Source of the DNA: Flammeovirga pacifica
GTDB taxonomy: Bacteria; Bacteroidota; Bacteroidia; Cytophagales; Flammeovirgaceae
DNA: 64,000 nt
NCBI RefSeq assembly: GCF_000807855.2
Contig: NZ_JRYR02000001.1
Coordinates: 3,513,837 to 3,577,836, forward strand
Reading direction: 5' to 3'
Shown: piece by piece, positions 37,824-46,354 of the stretch
How the letters are laid out: every line of letters begins with the position of its first letter
Position numbering within the stretch: position 1 is the first letter of the stretch
Notes under the pieces: generated by a model
The model's input: the letters and a program-made list of their open reading frames with translations, nothing else
The model's database searches: none
What the model was told of the DNA's origin: nothing
Position numbers and translations under genes: made by a program

Positions 37824-38342
37824 ATGACTGAATCAAAAATTATTACATTGCCCATTCAATCACATATCAAGAAGTTTGTACAACATGAATTTGGAGATCA
37901 AATACTTTTTGCAAGACAAAATAATACGATAGGTAGATCTGTATTACAATTGTTGAATAAACATGGAAAGTATCCAAAGCCACCTAAAAAACAATTTGAT
38001 ACTATTCAAATTGAATTAGGAGACAATTTAATAAGGCATAAAAACAGAATAATAAGAACAGCATTTCATATGGATTTATTTATAGATCATTTTATGATTG
38101 CTTTACGCCATTCAGTTGAATCTAGTCGTGTTTTTTATGGATCAAGGCGTTTAGCAATCATTGCTTTCCTTTCAAGGTATGGGATTTTAGAATCAGAAAT
38201 TTCAGTAAATACATGCGAAAGGTTTTTTCATTCAAGGAATGATTGTCAGGTTTATCAGAAAGTAAAAAAAGGAGATGAATTGATTAAAATGGCATTATAC
38301 ATAGAGCTACTTCAAAGTAAATTGAATGAAAATGTTACCTAG
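37824..38342 (+). CDS. hypothetical prophage protein, possible regulator
   Basis: A 172-residue basic protein with ITLPIQSHIKKFVQHEFG at the N-terminus. The C-terminal half includes SRRLAIIAFLSRYGILESEIS. This part could be a helix-turn-helix, but I do not recognise a family. It is transcribed alone between the left operon and the virion genes, a place where late regulators often sit. That role is inference. Confidence 0.5.
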   Translation: MTESKIITLPIQSHIKKFVQHEFGDQILFARQNNTIGRSVLQLLNKHGKYPKPPKKQFDTIQIELGDNLIRHKNRIIRTAFHMDLFIDHFMIALRHSVESSRVFYGSRRLAIIAFLSRYGILESEISVNTCERFFHSRNDCQVYQKVKKGDELIKMALYIELLQSKLNENVT

Positions 38343-38476
38343 AATTGTAATATTTCAAGAAAATAAAAAAATCATGTGTAGATCAGCTTTTTAGAAAGTG
38401 TTAATAAAGGTACCTATATGTGTAGCTTCCGTCGTAAAAATAAAATCAATTGATTCTTTATGTGATTCTTTTTTGT

Positions 38477-38484
38477 TATATTTG
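38477..38484 (+). promoter_or_regulatory. -7 element directly before the 145-residue gene
   Basis: TATATTTG lies 4 bases before the ATG at 38489, predicting a leaderless transcript. TGATTC occurs three times around it (from 38451, 38463 and 38483), a pattern shared with the early promoter at 59969. Confidence 0.5.
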
Positions 38485-38488
38485 ATTC

Positions 38489-38926
38489 ATGAATATAGGA
38501 GGTGTAAGACATATTGCGATAGCAGATTATAGAACGGTTACAACTGATGTAACAGGTAATGTTCTAAAATCTATTTCAGGCAATTTTCAAAAGCTTGATG
38601 CAGTGGATGACTCTATTGATATAAAGTCACAAAATGTTGTTGCAGGAGCTGGAGAGTATTATAAGTATTCTATTTCATTACGTATAGCAAAGGTAGAAGA
38701 AGCGAAATATAGTGTTGTAGACCATTTGAAAAGAGTTGTGCTATTATGGTTAGATGAGAACGGAGTAAGTTGGATAGTTGGTTTCGATTATCCTCTTCTC
38801 ATTTCAGTATCACCTTCATTTGGTAAGTCAGCAAGTCAGTTAAATCATTTCAATATTAAGTTTGTAGGCAATTCAGTAAATAGACCGTTACAATCACCCT
38901 TAACGTTTTACCAAATCATTAATTAG
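38489..38926 (+). CDS. hypothetical prophage protein
   Basis: A 145-residue protein with beta-rich patterning and no recognised domain. It sits just before the virion genes and may be a minor head or tail protein, but nothing proves this. It has its own promoter-like element. Confidence 0.55.
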   Translation: MNIGGVRHIAIADYRTVTTDVTGNVLKSISGNFQKLDAVDDSIDIKSQNVVAGAGEYYKYSISLRIAKVEEAKYSVVDHLKRVVLLWLDENGVSWIVGFDYPLLISVSPSFGKSASQLNHFNIKFVGNSVNRPLQSPLTFYQIIN

Positions 38927-38928
38927 AA

Positions 38929-38960
38929 ATATGTCAACGACACTAATGTCGTTGACATAT
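38929..38960. repeat. 13-bp perfect inverted repeat in the late leader
   Basis: ATATGTCAACGAC and GTCGTTGACATAT pair around ACTAAT. There is no T run, so it is more like an operator or processing hairpin than a terminator. Confidence 0.6.
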
Positions 38961-38982
38961 TAGTTGGAAGTTTGTTTGTTAA

Positions 38983-39006
38983 AAACCCGTCCTATTTTTT
39001 ACGGGT
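38983..39006 (+). repeat. module-start repeat AAACCCGTCCTA (copy 1) with hairpin
   Basis: AAACCCGTCCTA at 38983-38994 recurs at 45724-45735. Here ACCCGT also pairs with ACGGGT at 39001-39006 around a T-rich loop. It lies 22 bases before the protease gene. Confidence 0.55.
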
Positions 39007-39027
39007 CCTATAGCCGTTTTTCGCATT

Positions 39028-40206
39028 ATGAGAAACGGTTATTTTTTATATCAGCAAATTCTAAAAGGAGCGTGGTTGATTGACAAGCAACAAGCCCAAG
39101 CTCTTTTGCCTTTAGCTTTTAATGTTCTTAGTGGAGATACTTCAGGAGCTGAAGCATGGAGATCAGAAGATATTTCATTTAACACTTCTATCAATATGGA
39201 AGAAGGATTAGTGAAAGAAGATTCTATTGAAGCTCCTAGAAAACAAAGTGCCGTTATTAATATCATTGGAGCATTAACACAGTATAGTACTTGGTGTAGT
39301 CCAGGAATGGATTATTACGGTCAACTAATACAACAGTTCGATAATGATGAAGAGGTTGACAGTATCATACTCTATATAGACTCTCCTGGGGGAAGTGCTA
39401 TGGGAACCGAAAAACTAGCAAAGATTATTCAAAACACTTCAAAGCCAATTGTTTCAGTAGTTGGCGGAATGTGCTGTAGTGCTGCTTATTGGTTAGCATC
39501 CTCTTCTGATGAAATATTAGCCGAAACAGAAACAACCTTGTTTGGATCAATTGGTACGATGGTATCATTCATGGACTTCAAAGAATACTTTGCAAAACAA
39601 GGTATTAAAAGTGTTGAATTGTATGCAACGAAATCAACAGACAAGAATAAAGACTTTGCCGATGCTGCAAATGGTAACCCCGAATCACTTATTCAGAATT
39701 TCTTAGATCCAATTAATGCCGTTTTTCATGCTCATGTTTCTTCTAATAGAGAGCTTGAAGAGAAAGCTTATACAGGTAAGACCTATACTTATTTATCAGC
39801 TAAAAATGCAGGTCTCGTAGATGGTATTGGAGGGGTTAAAGAAGCAATCAATGTTGCATCTCAGATAAATAATAACAGAAAAATAGAAGCAGATATGAAG
39901 TTTTTAGATAAAGTAAAAGCTGCGGTTGGAGTTGAAGCTCCAGTTGAAACAATAGCTCAATCTTTAGAGCAAACCGCTCAAGATTATGACAATCAAGTAA
40001 GCCAATTGACCCAAGAAAGAGATACAGCTCAAAGCCGTATCACTGAACTTGAAGGGCAATTAGCAACCGCTAATGAACGTATCACGGATCTTGAAAAAGA
40101 ACCTGGTGCAAGTCCAGCTGCTACAGCTCCACCAAGAGAGTCATCTTCTTCAAAAGAAGAAGAATTCACTTTCGAATTTAATCCTAACGCAGACGAAATT
40201 TTGTAA
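39028..40206 (+). CDS. S49-family prohead protease with scaffold-like C-terminus
   Basis: The 392-residue protein has an SppA/S49 protease domain (about 75-285). IILYIDSPGGSAMGTEKLA and GGMCCSAAYWLASSSDEI contain the expected active-site region, with the nucleophilic Ser in GMCCSA. Residues 290-392 form a coiled coil with an acidic tail. An in-frame ATG at 39895 (residue 290) could start a separate scaffold protein, as in lambda C/Nu3. It is followed by the major capsid gene, the usual order for such proteases. Confidence 0.85.
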   Translation: MRNGYFLYQQILKGAWLIDKQQAQALLPLAFNVLSGDTSGAEAWRSEDISFNTSINMEEGLVKEDSIEAPRKQSAVINIIGALTQYSTWCSPGMDYYGQLIQQFDNDEEVDSIILYIDSPGGSAMGTEKLAKIIQNTSKPIVSVVGGMCCSAAYWLASSSDEILAETETTLFGSIGTMVSFMDFKEYFAKQGIKSVELYATKSTDKNKDFADAANGNPESLIQNFLDPINAVFHAHVSSNRELEEKAYTGKTYTYLSAKNAGLVDGIGGVKEAINVASQINNNRKIEADMKFLDKVKAAVGVEAPVETIAQSLEQTAQDYDNQVSQLTQERDTAQSRITELEGQLATANERITDLEKEPGASPAATAPPRESSSSKEEEFTFEFNPNADEIL

Positions 40207-40212
40207 TAAGAT

Positions 40213-41217
40213 ATGGATATTTCTCAATTTGGAACCGACCTGAAAAAAGCCTACAAGGTAAATCAGAATGCTATTGACATCGAATTATTAAAGATGGTAG
40301 CTTCTAAATCCTTGCAGCAAGCCCGTTTTATTTCAGATGTCGATGATCGTTATATTGGTACAGGTAAAAGGTTAGAAAAAATCTTACAGCCCTATCAAAA
40401 AGGTTTTACACCTCATACAGATAAGCTTAAAGCTTACCCTGAAGAAACAATTGTGAAGGGTATCAAAATCAACTATGAATTAGATAGTGATGAACTTGAT
40501 ACTATTATGCGTTCAGTATTGAACCATCTTACTAGAGGTAAGAAAACAAAGCTTGATACTAAGAGTGCTGCAAAGATTATGAACTGGATTTTCTCAAATA
40601 TTGCAATAACGCAAGCAAGAGAAATTGAAACAGACATTTTCTATACAGGTCGTTATGCTGCTCCAACTCCTGGTACTCCTGGAGATGCAGTTGATTCAGT
40701 TGATGGTATCGAAAAGAAAATTGAAGATGCCGTAACAGCCGGTAAGATTGCAGAAATCACATTAGGAGCTTATACAGATGCTACTACTTTTGCTCATGCA
40801 GAAGATTATGTGAAGCAACTTCCTGCAGCAGTAAAATATTCAGGAAAGAAAATTCTTTTGAACTGTTCACCTGAATATCATGAAGCTGCTTTCTACAGTC
40901 GTAGAGCAGATTTAGGACCAAATGCAAACTACTCTGAAAACTTTGAGATCAAGTTGGGACCACAAAAGAACATTGTTCTTAATCCTCTTATTTCAATGGC
41001 TGGAAAGAAACGTATTTTCAATACTCTTCCTGGTAATATGATTTGGTGTCATAACCAAACAGGTGAAGAAAATATGTTGACAGTAACACCTCGTCCGGAT
41101 GAAGATGTGATCCGTATTACAGGTCAGTTCAAAGCAGCACCTGGTTTTGATTTCATCGGTATCCCTGGAGGTACTTCAGATACACAATTGGTTTGGTCAT
41201 CAGACGAGCCAATCTAA
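40213..41217 (+). CDS. major capsid protein (probable)
   Basis: A 334-residue protein lying 6 bases after the protease. It has no membrane segment, and its length and place fit a HK97-type major capsid protein. The C-terminal half (ILLNCSPEYHEAAFYSRRADLG, NIVLNPLISMAGKKRIF) has the alternating pattern of a capsid fold. No sequence family is recognised with certainty, so the call rests mainly on order. Confidence 0.72.
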   Translation: MDISQFGTDLKKAYKVNQNAIDIELLKMVASKSLQQARFISDVDDRYIGTGKRLEKILQPYQKGFTPHTDKLKAYPEETIVKGIKINYELDSDELDTIMRSVLNHLTRGKKTKLDTKSAAKIMNWIFSNIAITQAREIETDIFYTGRYAAPTPGTPGDAVDSVDGIEKKIEDAVTAGKIAEITLGAYTDATTFAHAEDYVKQLPAAVKYSGKKILLNCSPEYHEAAFYSRRADLGPNANYSENFEIKLGPQKNIVLNPLISMAGKKRIFNTLPGNMIWCHNQTGEENMLTVTPRPDEDVIRITGQFKAAPGFDFIGIPGGTSDTQLVWSSDEPI

Positions 41218-41247
41218 AAAAAATATAGGGAAAATTTGAATTACAAG

Positions 41248-41281
41248 TAGTGGGGTAGTTTCTACCTCACCACTCTTTTTC
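41248..41281 (+). terminator. hairpin after the major capsid gene
   Basis: AGTGGGGTAG pairs with CTACCTCACCACT around TTT, followed by CTTTTTCACTTTT. It may lower expression of downstream genes relative to capsid. Confidence 0.6.
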
Positions 41282-41301
41282 ACTTTTAAACAAAAAATAT
41301 T

Positions 41302-41589
41302 ATGGCATATTCAAAATTAGATAAAGAACTTATTGCACGTATTGAGCGATTGGAACGTCATGCAGGTTTTCACAAACCTGATGAAACGAAAATTGATTTG
41401 ACAATACCAAAACCATTTGAGTTCGAAGGTAGTCAGTTCACTTTCACTAAACCTCGTTTCAGACTCAATGGCGTAGATTATTTAGCTTCTGATGTTGCTA
41501 ATGCTCCTGAAGAATACAGAGATGTATTGACCAAGATGGCTCAGATGGAGACCAAAACATTAATTGTAAAACCTTTAATAGAACAATAG
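41302..41589 (+). CDS. small virion-module protein
   Basis: A 95-residue protein between the capsid and tube-like genes. The N-terminus is helical (DKELIARIERLERHAGF) and the rest beta-like. It could be a head-tail joining or decoration protein; the evidence is position only. Confidence 0.5.
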   Translation: MAYSKLDKELIARIERLERHAGFHKPDETKIDLTIPKPFEFEGSQFTFTKPRFRLNGVDYLASDVANAPEEYRDVLTKMAQMETKTLIVKPLIEQ

Positions 41590-41590
41590 A

Positions 41591-42142
41591 ATGCCAGCAA
41601 TTGCAGTACCTTCAATTAGCAGAGAGGAGCTTGAAATTGTTGAGAAAGGAAACATAGGTGGACTTTCAAAATACATTTTTCTATGTAGAGCAGATGCTGT
41701 ATCTGTAGATCCAGTTGTAACCTCTCCTAGTGTAACAGTAGATCCAGCTTCTGATTTCACTTTTGTAGATGATACCACAGAGGTTTTTTCAAAAGTATAT
41801 CACACAAAAGACACAGGTAAGTTTGAAGCAGTAGCTCAAGGTGAGTTTGATTCAAAATCTTACAAACAATCTGTTTCTTTTGCTATTCCAACTTTGTATT
41901 CAGCAAATATGCAGTTAGCAAGAAACCTTCTCAATGAGAATGTTATTGCAGTTGTAAAAGACCGTAATGGTCAGCTTATACAAGTGGGAACAAAAGATAG
42001 CCCAGCTGTAATTGAAGAAGTCACAGCTTCATCGGGTGGTCCTGCTACTGAAGCAAGAAACATTATGTATAAAATTACAGCTGATTCTATTTTGCCAGCA
42101 ATCATTTTAGAAGCAGAACCTCAGACAACACCAACGGTTTAA
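41591..42142 (+). CDS. tail-tube-like protein
   Basis: A 183-residue protein. Its segment IAVVKDRNGQLIQVGTKDSPA and the preceding VSFAIPTLYS closely match IAKDRNGQSRLIGTMDRPA and LSFSMPRSS in the N-terminus of the fibre at 48940. Its place just before the tape measure is the usual place of the major tail protein. No chaperone genes lie between it and the tape measure. Confidence 0.62.
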   Translation: MPAIAVPSISREELEIVEKGNIGGLSKYIFLCRADAVSVDPVVTSPSVTVDPASDFTFVDDTTEVFSKVYHTKDTGKFEAVAQGEFDSKSYKQSVSFAIPTLYSANMQLARNLLNENVIAVVKDRNGQLIQVGTKDSPAVIEEVTASSGGPATEARNIMYKITADSILPAIILEAEPQTTPTV

Positions 42143-42167
42143 CAGTTAGACATACTTAACGTAGCCC

Positions 42168-42190
42168 AAGTCCCTTCGGGGACTTTTTTT
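42168..42190 (+). terminator. terminator directly before the tape measure
   Basis: AAGTCCC and GGGACTT form a 7-bp stem with a TTCG loop and seven T. The tape measure ATG begins 4 bases later, so its expression depends on readthrough. Confidence 0.85.
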
Positions 42191-42194
42191 GAAT

Positions 42195-44906
42195 ATGGGA
42201 GATTTAAAAGAAAACGTACAAGTTGTTGTAGAAATCAACGGCAACAAAGCATTATCAACCCTTAATGAATTAGACCTTGAAGCTAAAGAACTTCGCAAAG
42301 GTTTAAAAGGCATGAAAAAGGGGACTGAGGAGTATGTCGCTAAATCAAAAGAACTTGATAATGTAACTGCTAAACAAAAGAAACTTCGTAACGAAATAGG
42401 GCTTACAGCTCTTCCTTTAAAGGACCTTAAAAAGCAAGCTGCAAAGTATTATGCAGAACTAAAACAACTTACTCCAGGTACAGAAGCATACATCAAAAAG
42501 TCAAAACAACTTAGTGAAGTTCGTGGTAGAATGTCGCAACTCAATAAGGAGCTAAAAGGCACTACTGAATCACAACAAAAACTAACAGGTGAATGGAAAA
42601 ATATGTTGCCTATTTCGGGGCAAATAGATCAACTGTCAGGTTCGTTTGGAGGATTAAGAGGAATAGTTTTAGGAGCAGTTAATAGTTTTGGTTTACTAAA
42701 AGGAGCCATTATAGCAACAGGTATTGGGGCTTTAGTAATTGTTGTAACAGCTTTATTTGGTTGGTTTACTAAAACGAAAAAAGGAACAGAACAATTAGCA
42801 GTTGTAATGGCTGTATTAGGTGCGGTCACTGATGCTATTTTTGAATCATTTAATCAACTCATTTCATATATAGGTGAAAAAGCGTACCCTTATCTTCTTC
42901 AATTTATTGGTATAATAAGTGGTTTGGTTGATGCTTTCATTTATGCTAAAGATAGTTTTGTTGAATTCTTTTCAGCTCTGTTTTCTGCAGATTGGAGTAA
43001 GGTTGGACAAATGGCTAAAAAGGGGGTAGAAAATGTATTTAACGGTATTAAAGCAACGTTTACTACTTCATTAAAAGCAATCAATACAGTAGTGAAATTC
43101 TACTTTGATGAGATGTTATCCAATTTCAAAGCAATGGGTAAAATTGCGGAAGGGATATTTACATTAGATCTCTCAAAAATAAAAGAAGGAATTTCATCAA
43201 CAACAATAGCAAAAGGATTAGGCGTAATAGCAACTGGTTTTGAAGTAGCAGCTGGAGGAGCTAAAGCTTTAGGAGATAATATAAGTGAAGATGTAAGGTT
43301 AGCAATAGAATTAGCTAACAGAATGAATAGATTGGTAGAAGCTGAAAATCTTGAATCACTTAACAATGCAAAACGAAAAAAGGAGATTCAGGAACTAATA
43401 TTCATTACAAGAGATAGGACCAAATCATTTGAGGAGCAAGAAGCTGCTTTAATTCGAGCAAATGAAATAGAACTTGAAGGATTAAACCAACAACTAAAAC
43501 TACAAAAAGAAAGAGCAGCAATAGCTTGGGCTGATGATGCTAGAGCTGATTCTACTGAAGAAGATACTCAAAAAGCTAGAGAAGAATCTATCAAGCTAAT
43601 TAACCTAGAAACACAATCATTAGCAAGACAAAGAGAGCTTCTAAATAGACTAAATGAGTTACGGAATAAGATAGTAGCAGAAGAGAAAAAGCAAGCCCAA
43701 GAACGACTAAAAATAGATAAACAATATTCTGATCTTAAAGCTCAATTACTTGAAGATGAATTTGCTCAAAAAGAGGCTCAAATAAGAGATACATACCAAA
43801 GAGAACTTGAAACTATTGAAGAAGGAGAATACTTAGCAACAGAAAGAAGAAAGCTTCTAGAGGAAGCGAGAGATAAAGAACTACAAGAATTATCATGGGC
43901 AAGAAAACAAGAGTTCTTAGAGGAGCAAGCTGTATTTGATGAGGAACAAGAGATATTAATTGAAGAAAAGTTTCAAAATAAATTAATCACTGAACAAGAA
44001 AGGGAAAATCTTCTTTATGAGTTGAAGAGGAAGGCGATGGAGAAACAGTTGGGTCTTGTTGTAGAAATGTATGGGAAAGAATCAGCTGAAGCTCAAAAAG
44101 TTAAAAATGAAATTCATCGTTTAGATAATGATCATAAAAAGAAACTTGAAGGAAACCTAGATAAAGCCACTACAGCAAATGAAAAGCTATATGATAATCA
44201 ATTAAGTACAGCAGGTTCTACATTTACAGGTCTTGCAAATTTACTTTCTTCAGATGAGAACTTAAGAAAGAAGCACTTTGGTAAAATTAAAGCAATGCAA
44301 GGTGCAGGTGTGCTTATTGATGGTTATAAAGAAGTAGCAGCTATTTGGAAACATGCTATGGACTTAGGACCTGTATTCGGACCTATATTAGGTGCAGCTC
44401 AAACGGGTATTGCTGTAGCTAGAACTTCATTAAATCTTTCAAAAATTAATTCAGCTCAGTATGGTTCGGGTGGTTTATTGCTGTCAGGTCCTTCTCACTC
44501 CCAAGGTGGTATGCCTATTTTGGATCCTAGTACTGGAAGTGTGGTAGCTGAAGTAGAAGGAGGTGAGCCAATATTATCTGTAGATACTTACAACAATAAT
44601 AAACCCTTGGTTGATGCTCTTCTCTACACTTCAATGCATAGAGCCGGAGCTTCACTTTTTGAAGATGGAGGAATATTACCTCAAGGTTCAGCTGAAGCAA
44701 ATGTAGCAACTGAGAATTTAGGGACGCCTACAAGACAAAATAATACTCAAGACACGCAAATACTCTCTCAAATAGCACAACAATTAGCTGTATTGACTTC
44801 AGTAGTACAGGCACAACAAACAATGTTGAAAGCATATATAGTATATGATGAGTATGAAGCAGTTAAAAATAGAATAACAGAAGATCAAAATGAAGCACAG
44901 TTATGA
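42195..44906 (+). CDS. tail tape measure protein
   Basis: The frame is open from a TTG at 42189, but ATG 42195 is preferred (903 residues). It has a coiled-coil N-terminus, a hydrophobic segment near residue 160-200 (GGLRGIVLGAVNSFGLLKGAIIATGIGALVIVVTALFGW), further hydrophobic patches, a long coiled coil, and a glycine-rich C-terminus. This is the usual layout of a tape measure. It sets tail length and is ejected into the host envelope. The length predicts a tail of about 135 nm by the usual 1.5 Å per residue rule. Confidence 0.88.
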   Translation: MGDLKENVQVVVEINGNKALSTLNELDLEAKELRKGLKGMKKGTEEYVAKSKELDNVTAKQKKLRNEIGLTALPLKDLKKQAAKYYAELKQLTPGTEAYIKKSKQLSEVRGRMSQLNKELKGTTESQQKLTGEWKNMLPISGQIDQLSGSFGGLRGIVLGAVNSFGLLKGAIIATGIGALVIVVTALFGWFTKTKKGTEQLAVVMAVLGAVTDAIFESFNQLISYIGEKAYPYLLQFIGIISGLVDAFIYAKDSFVEFFSALFSADWSKVGQMAKKGVENVFNGIKATFTTSLKAINTVVKFYFDEMLSNFKAMGKIAEGIFTLDLSKIKEGISSTTIAKGLGVIATGFEVAAGGAKALGDNISEDVRLAIELANRMNRLVEAENLESLNNAKRKKEIQELIFITRDRTKSFEEQEAALIRANEIELEGLNQQLKLQKERAAIAWADDARADSTEEDTQKAREESIKLINLETQSLARQRELLNRLNELRNKIVAEEKKQAQERLKIDKQYSDLKAQLLEDEFAQKEAQIRDTYQRELETIEEGEYLATERRKLLEEARDKELQELSWARKQEFLEEQAVFDEEQEILIEEKFQNKLITEQERENLLYELKRKAMEKQLGLVVEMYGKESAEAQKVKNEIHRLDNDHKKKLEGNLDKATTANEKLYDNQLSTAGSTFTGLANLLSSDENLRKKHFGKIKAMQGAGVLIDGYKEVAAIWKHAMDLGPVFGPILGAAQTGIAVARTSLNLSKINSAQYGSGGLLLSGPSHSQGGMPILDPSTGSVVAEVEGGEPILSVDTYNNNKPLVDALLYTSMHRAGASLFEDGGILPQGSAEANVATENLGTPTRQNNTQDTQILSQIAQQLAVLTSVVQAQQTMLKAYIVYDEYEAVKNRITEDQNEAQL

Positions 44907-45334
44907 CACATGAAGAACTAGAACAAGTAACAAAAGGAATAGGAGAAGTAGTTATAGACAAGTCAAAAAAACAACCTTATGAAAGAGTATTAAATCTCTT
45001 TTTTCAATTGCTCATTTACGGGATAACATTCTCATTCATTGCTTATTTGATAACATCAAAGGACAAGGCAACTACTTCTTTTATTTCAACAACAGTAGAG
45101 TTTAAAAATGTTGCAGAAACGGGTAATGTTTTGATGAAAGAAATCATAGACTATACTAAAAACACTACGCTTAGTGATTCTCTTCGACATAACACAATGA
45201 TGCATGAATTAGCTGACTTAAAAGCTGAAATCAAAAAGGCTCAAGAAGAAATTAAGAAGAATAGAAAAGTAATCGAAAAACAAAACTTAAGATGGCGAAA
45301 TATCAATACGGGAAGCTCTCAAAAAAGCGAATGA
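44903..45334 (+). CDS. membrane coiled-coil protein of the lysis cassette
   Basis: A 143-residue protein with one membrane segment (about 31-51, LFFQLLIYGITFSFIAYLI) and a C-terminal coiled coil rich in Lys and Glu. The architecture could suit a holin or a spanin. It overlaps the tape measure stop by 4 bases and the endolysin start by 43 bases. A lysis role is inferred from the endolysin. Confidence 0.55.
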   Translation: MTHEELEQVTKGIGEVVIDKSKKQPYERVLNLFFQLLIYGITFSFIAYLITSKDKATTSFISTTVEFKNVAETGNVLMKEIIDYTKNTTLSDSLRHNTMMHELADLKAEIKKAQEEIKKNRKVIEKQNLRWRNINTGSSQKSE

Positions 45335-45723
45335 AAGGTGTAAACTATTGGTTAGTACTATGTGCTAATATTGCTCTTTCAAACTGTAAAAAGTATGACC
45401 AAACTATTCCTTGGATGGGAGGCTTACGACTGGCTGAAGATCAAAACAGAATTTTCAAAAATGGAGCTTCACAACTAGATGGCTATAAAGAGAAGTCATA
45501 TCACCAAAGTGGTAATGCTCTTGATGTAGTTCCTTATCACAAGGGGAAAGCAGACTATAAATGTGAGAAAGGATTTAGAGAGTTTGCAAAGTGCATGTTC
45601 AATGCTTGGCAGTATATACAAAAACGTTACCCACAAGCAAGAAGGTATAGATTAGAATATGGAGGGCATTGGATGAATTTTGTTGATAACCCACACTGGC
45701 AATTGATAGAAATTGCACTCTAG
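45292..45723 (+). CDS. endolysin, M15-type peptidase
   Basis: A 143-residue protein with zinc-peptidase motifs of the M15 family: SYHQSGNALDVVP (His then Asp) and GGHWMNFVDNPHWQL. Such enzymes cleave the peptide of peptidoglycan. It lacks a signal peptide, so a holin must release it. It overlaps the upstream membrane protein by 43 bases. Confidence 0.85.
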   Translation: MAKYQYGKLSKKRMKGVNYWLVLCANIALSNCKKYDQTIPWMGGLRLAEDQNRIFKNGASQLDGYKEKSYHQSGNALDVVPYHKGKADYKCEKGFREFAKCMFNAWQYIQKRYPQARRYRLEYGGHWMNFVDNPHWQLIEIAL

Positions 45724-45735
45724 AAACCCGTCCTA
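45724..45735 (+). repeat. module-start repeat AAACCCGTCCTA (copy 2)
   Basis: An exact copy of the 12-mer at 38983-38994. It lies right after the endolysin stop and before the small terminase gene. It could be part of a packaging site or a late regulatory element. Confidence 0.5.
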
Positions 45736-45745
45736 AAAATTACAA

Positions 45746-46354
45746 TTGCCATTTACGACATTTGAAGAAAAGGAAATTGCCATAATGAAACGCAACGCAG
45801 TAGAAGCCATCAAAATGTATGAGAACGGAGAAATCCGAATATTGTCTGTAAAGCAAGAGCAGATTAGACAACGTTTAAAACGTGCGTATCATTTGCTTTT
45901 TGAAAAACAGTCTATTGTTTCAGTCGCTAATACATTGATGGAAGAGGATCAAGACCTGAGTTCAAGATCAGGAGCATTCAGAGCTGTTCAACAAGCGATG
46001 CAAATTTATGGCAATCCTTTAGAGTCAACAAAAGAAGCTATGCGATTTGTTTATGCTGAAAAGCAAAATGAATTGTATGAAATATTAATGAAACAAATTG
46101 CTGAAAGGCGTGAATCAAAGCAAGATGTAAAGATTGAAGTTGATATAGCTTCAAAGATTCTTGAGAGAAATATAAAATTACTTCGATTAGATTCTGAAGA
46201 TCAAGATTTACCTGATCCAACTGTATTCCAAAGAACAAGTGTAGCTATCCTTAATGTGACTCAAGACCTCCAGGAGGAATACGGTCACATTATGGATATA
46301 CCTGTAGAGGTAGTTGATTTTAAAGAGAACGAAATTGATGAAGATGACGAATGA
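45746..46354 (+). CDS. terminase small subunit (probable)
   Basis: A 202-residue helical protein with a TTG start at 45746; an ATG at 45785 is an alternative. It overlaps the large subunit start by 4 bases, which is typical of terminase pairs. The N-terminus (VKQEQIRQRLKRAYHLLFEKQSI) looks DNA-binding. Its role is inferred from order and size. Confidence 0.65.
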   Translation: MPFTTFEEKEIAIMKRNAVEAIKMYENGEIRILSVKQEQIRQRLKRAYHLLFEKQSIVSVANTLMEEDQDLSSRSGAFRAVQQAMQIYGNPLESTKEAMRFVYAEKQNELYEILMKQIAERRESKQDVKIEVDIASKILERNIKLLRLDSEDQDLPDPTVFQRTSVAILNVTQDLQEEYGHIMDIPVEVVDFKENEIDEDDE

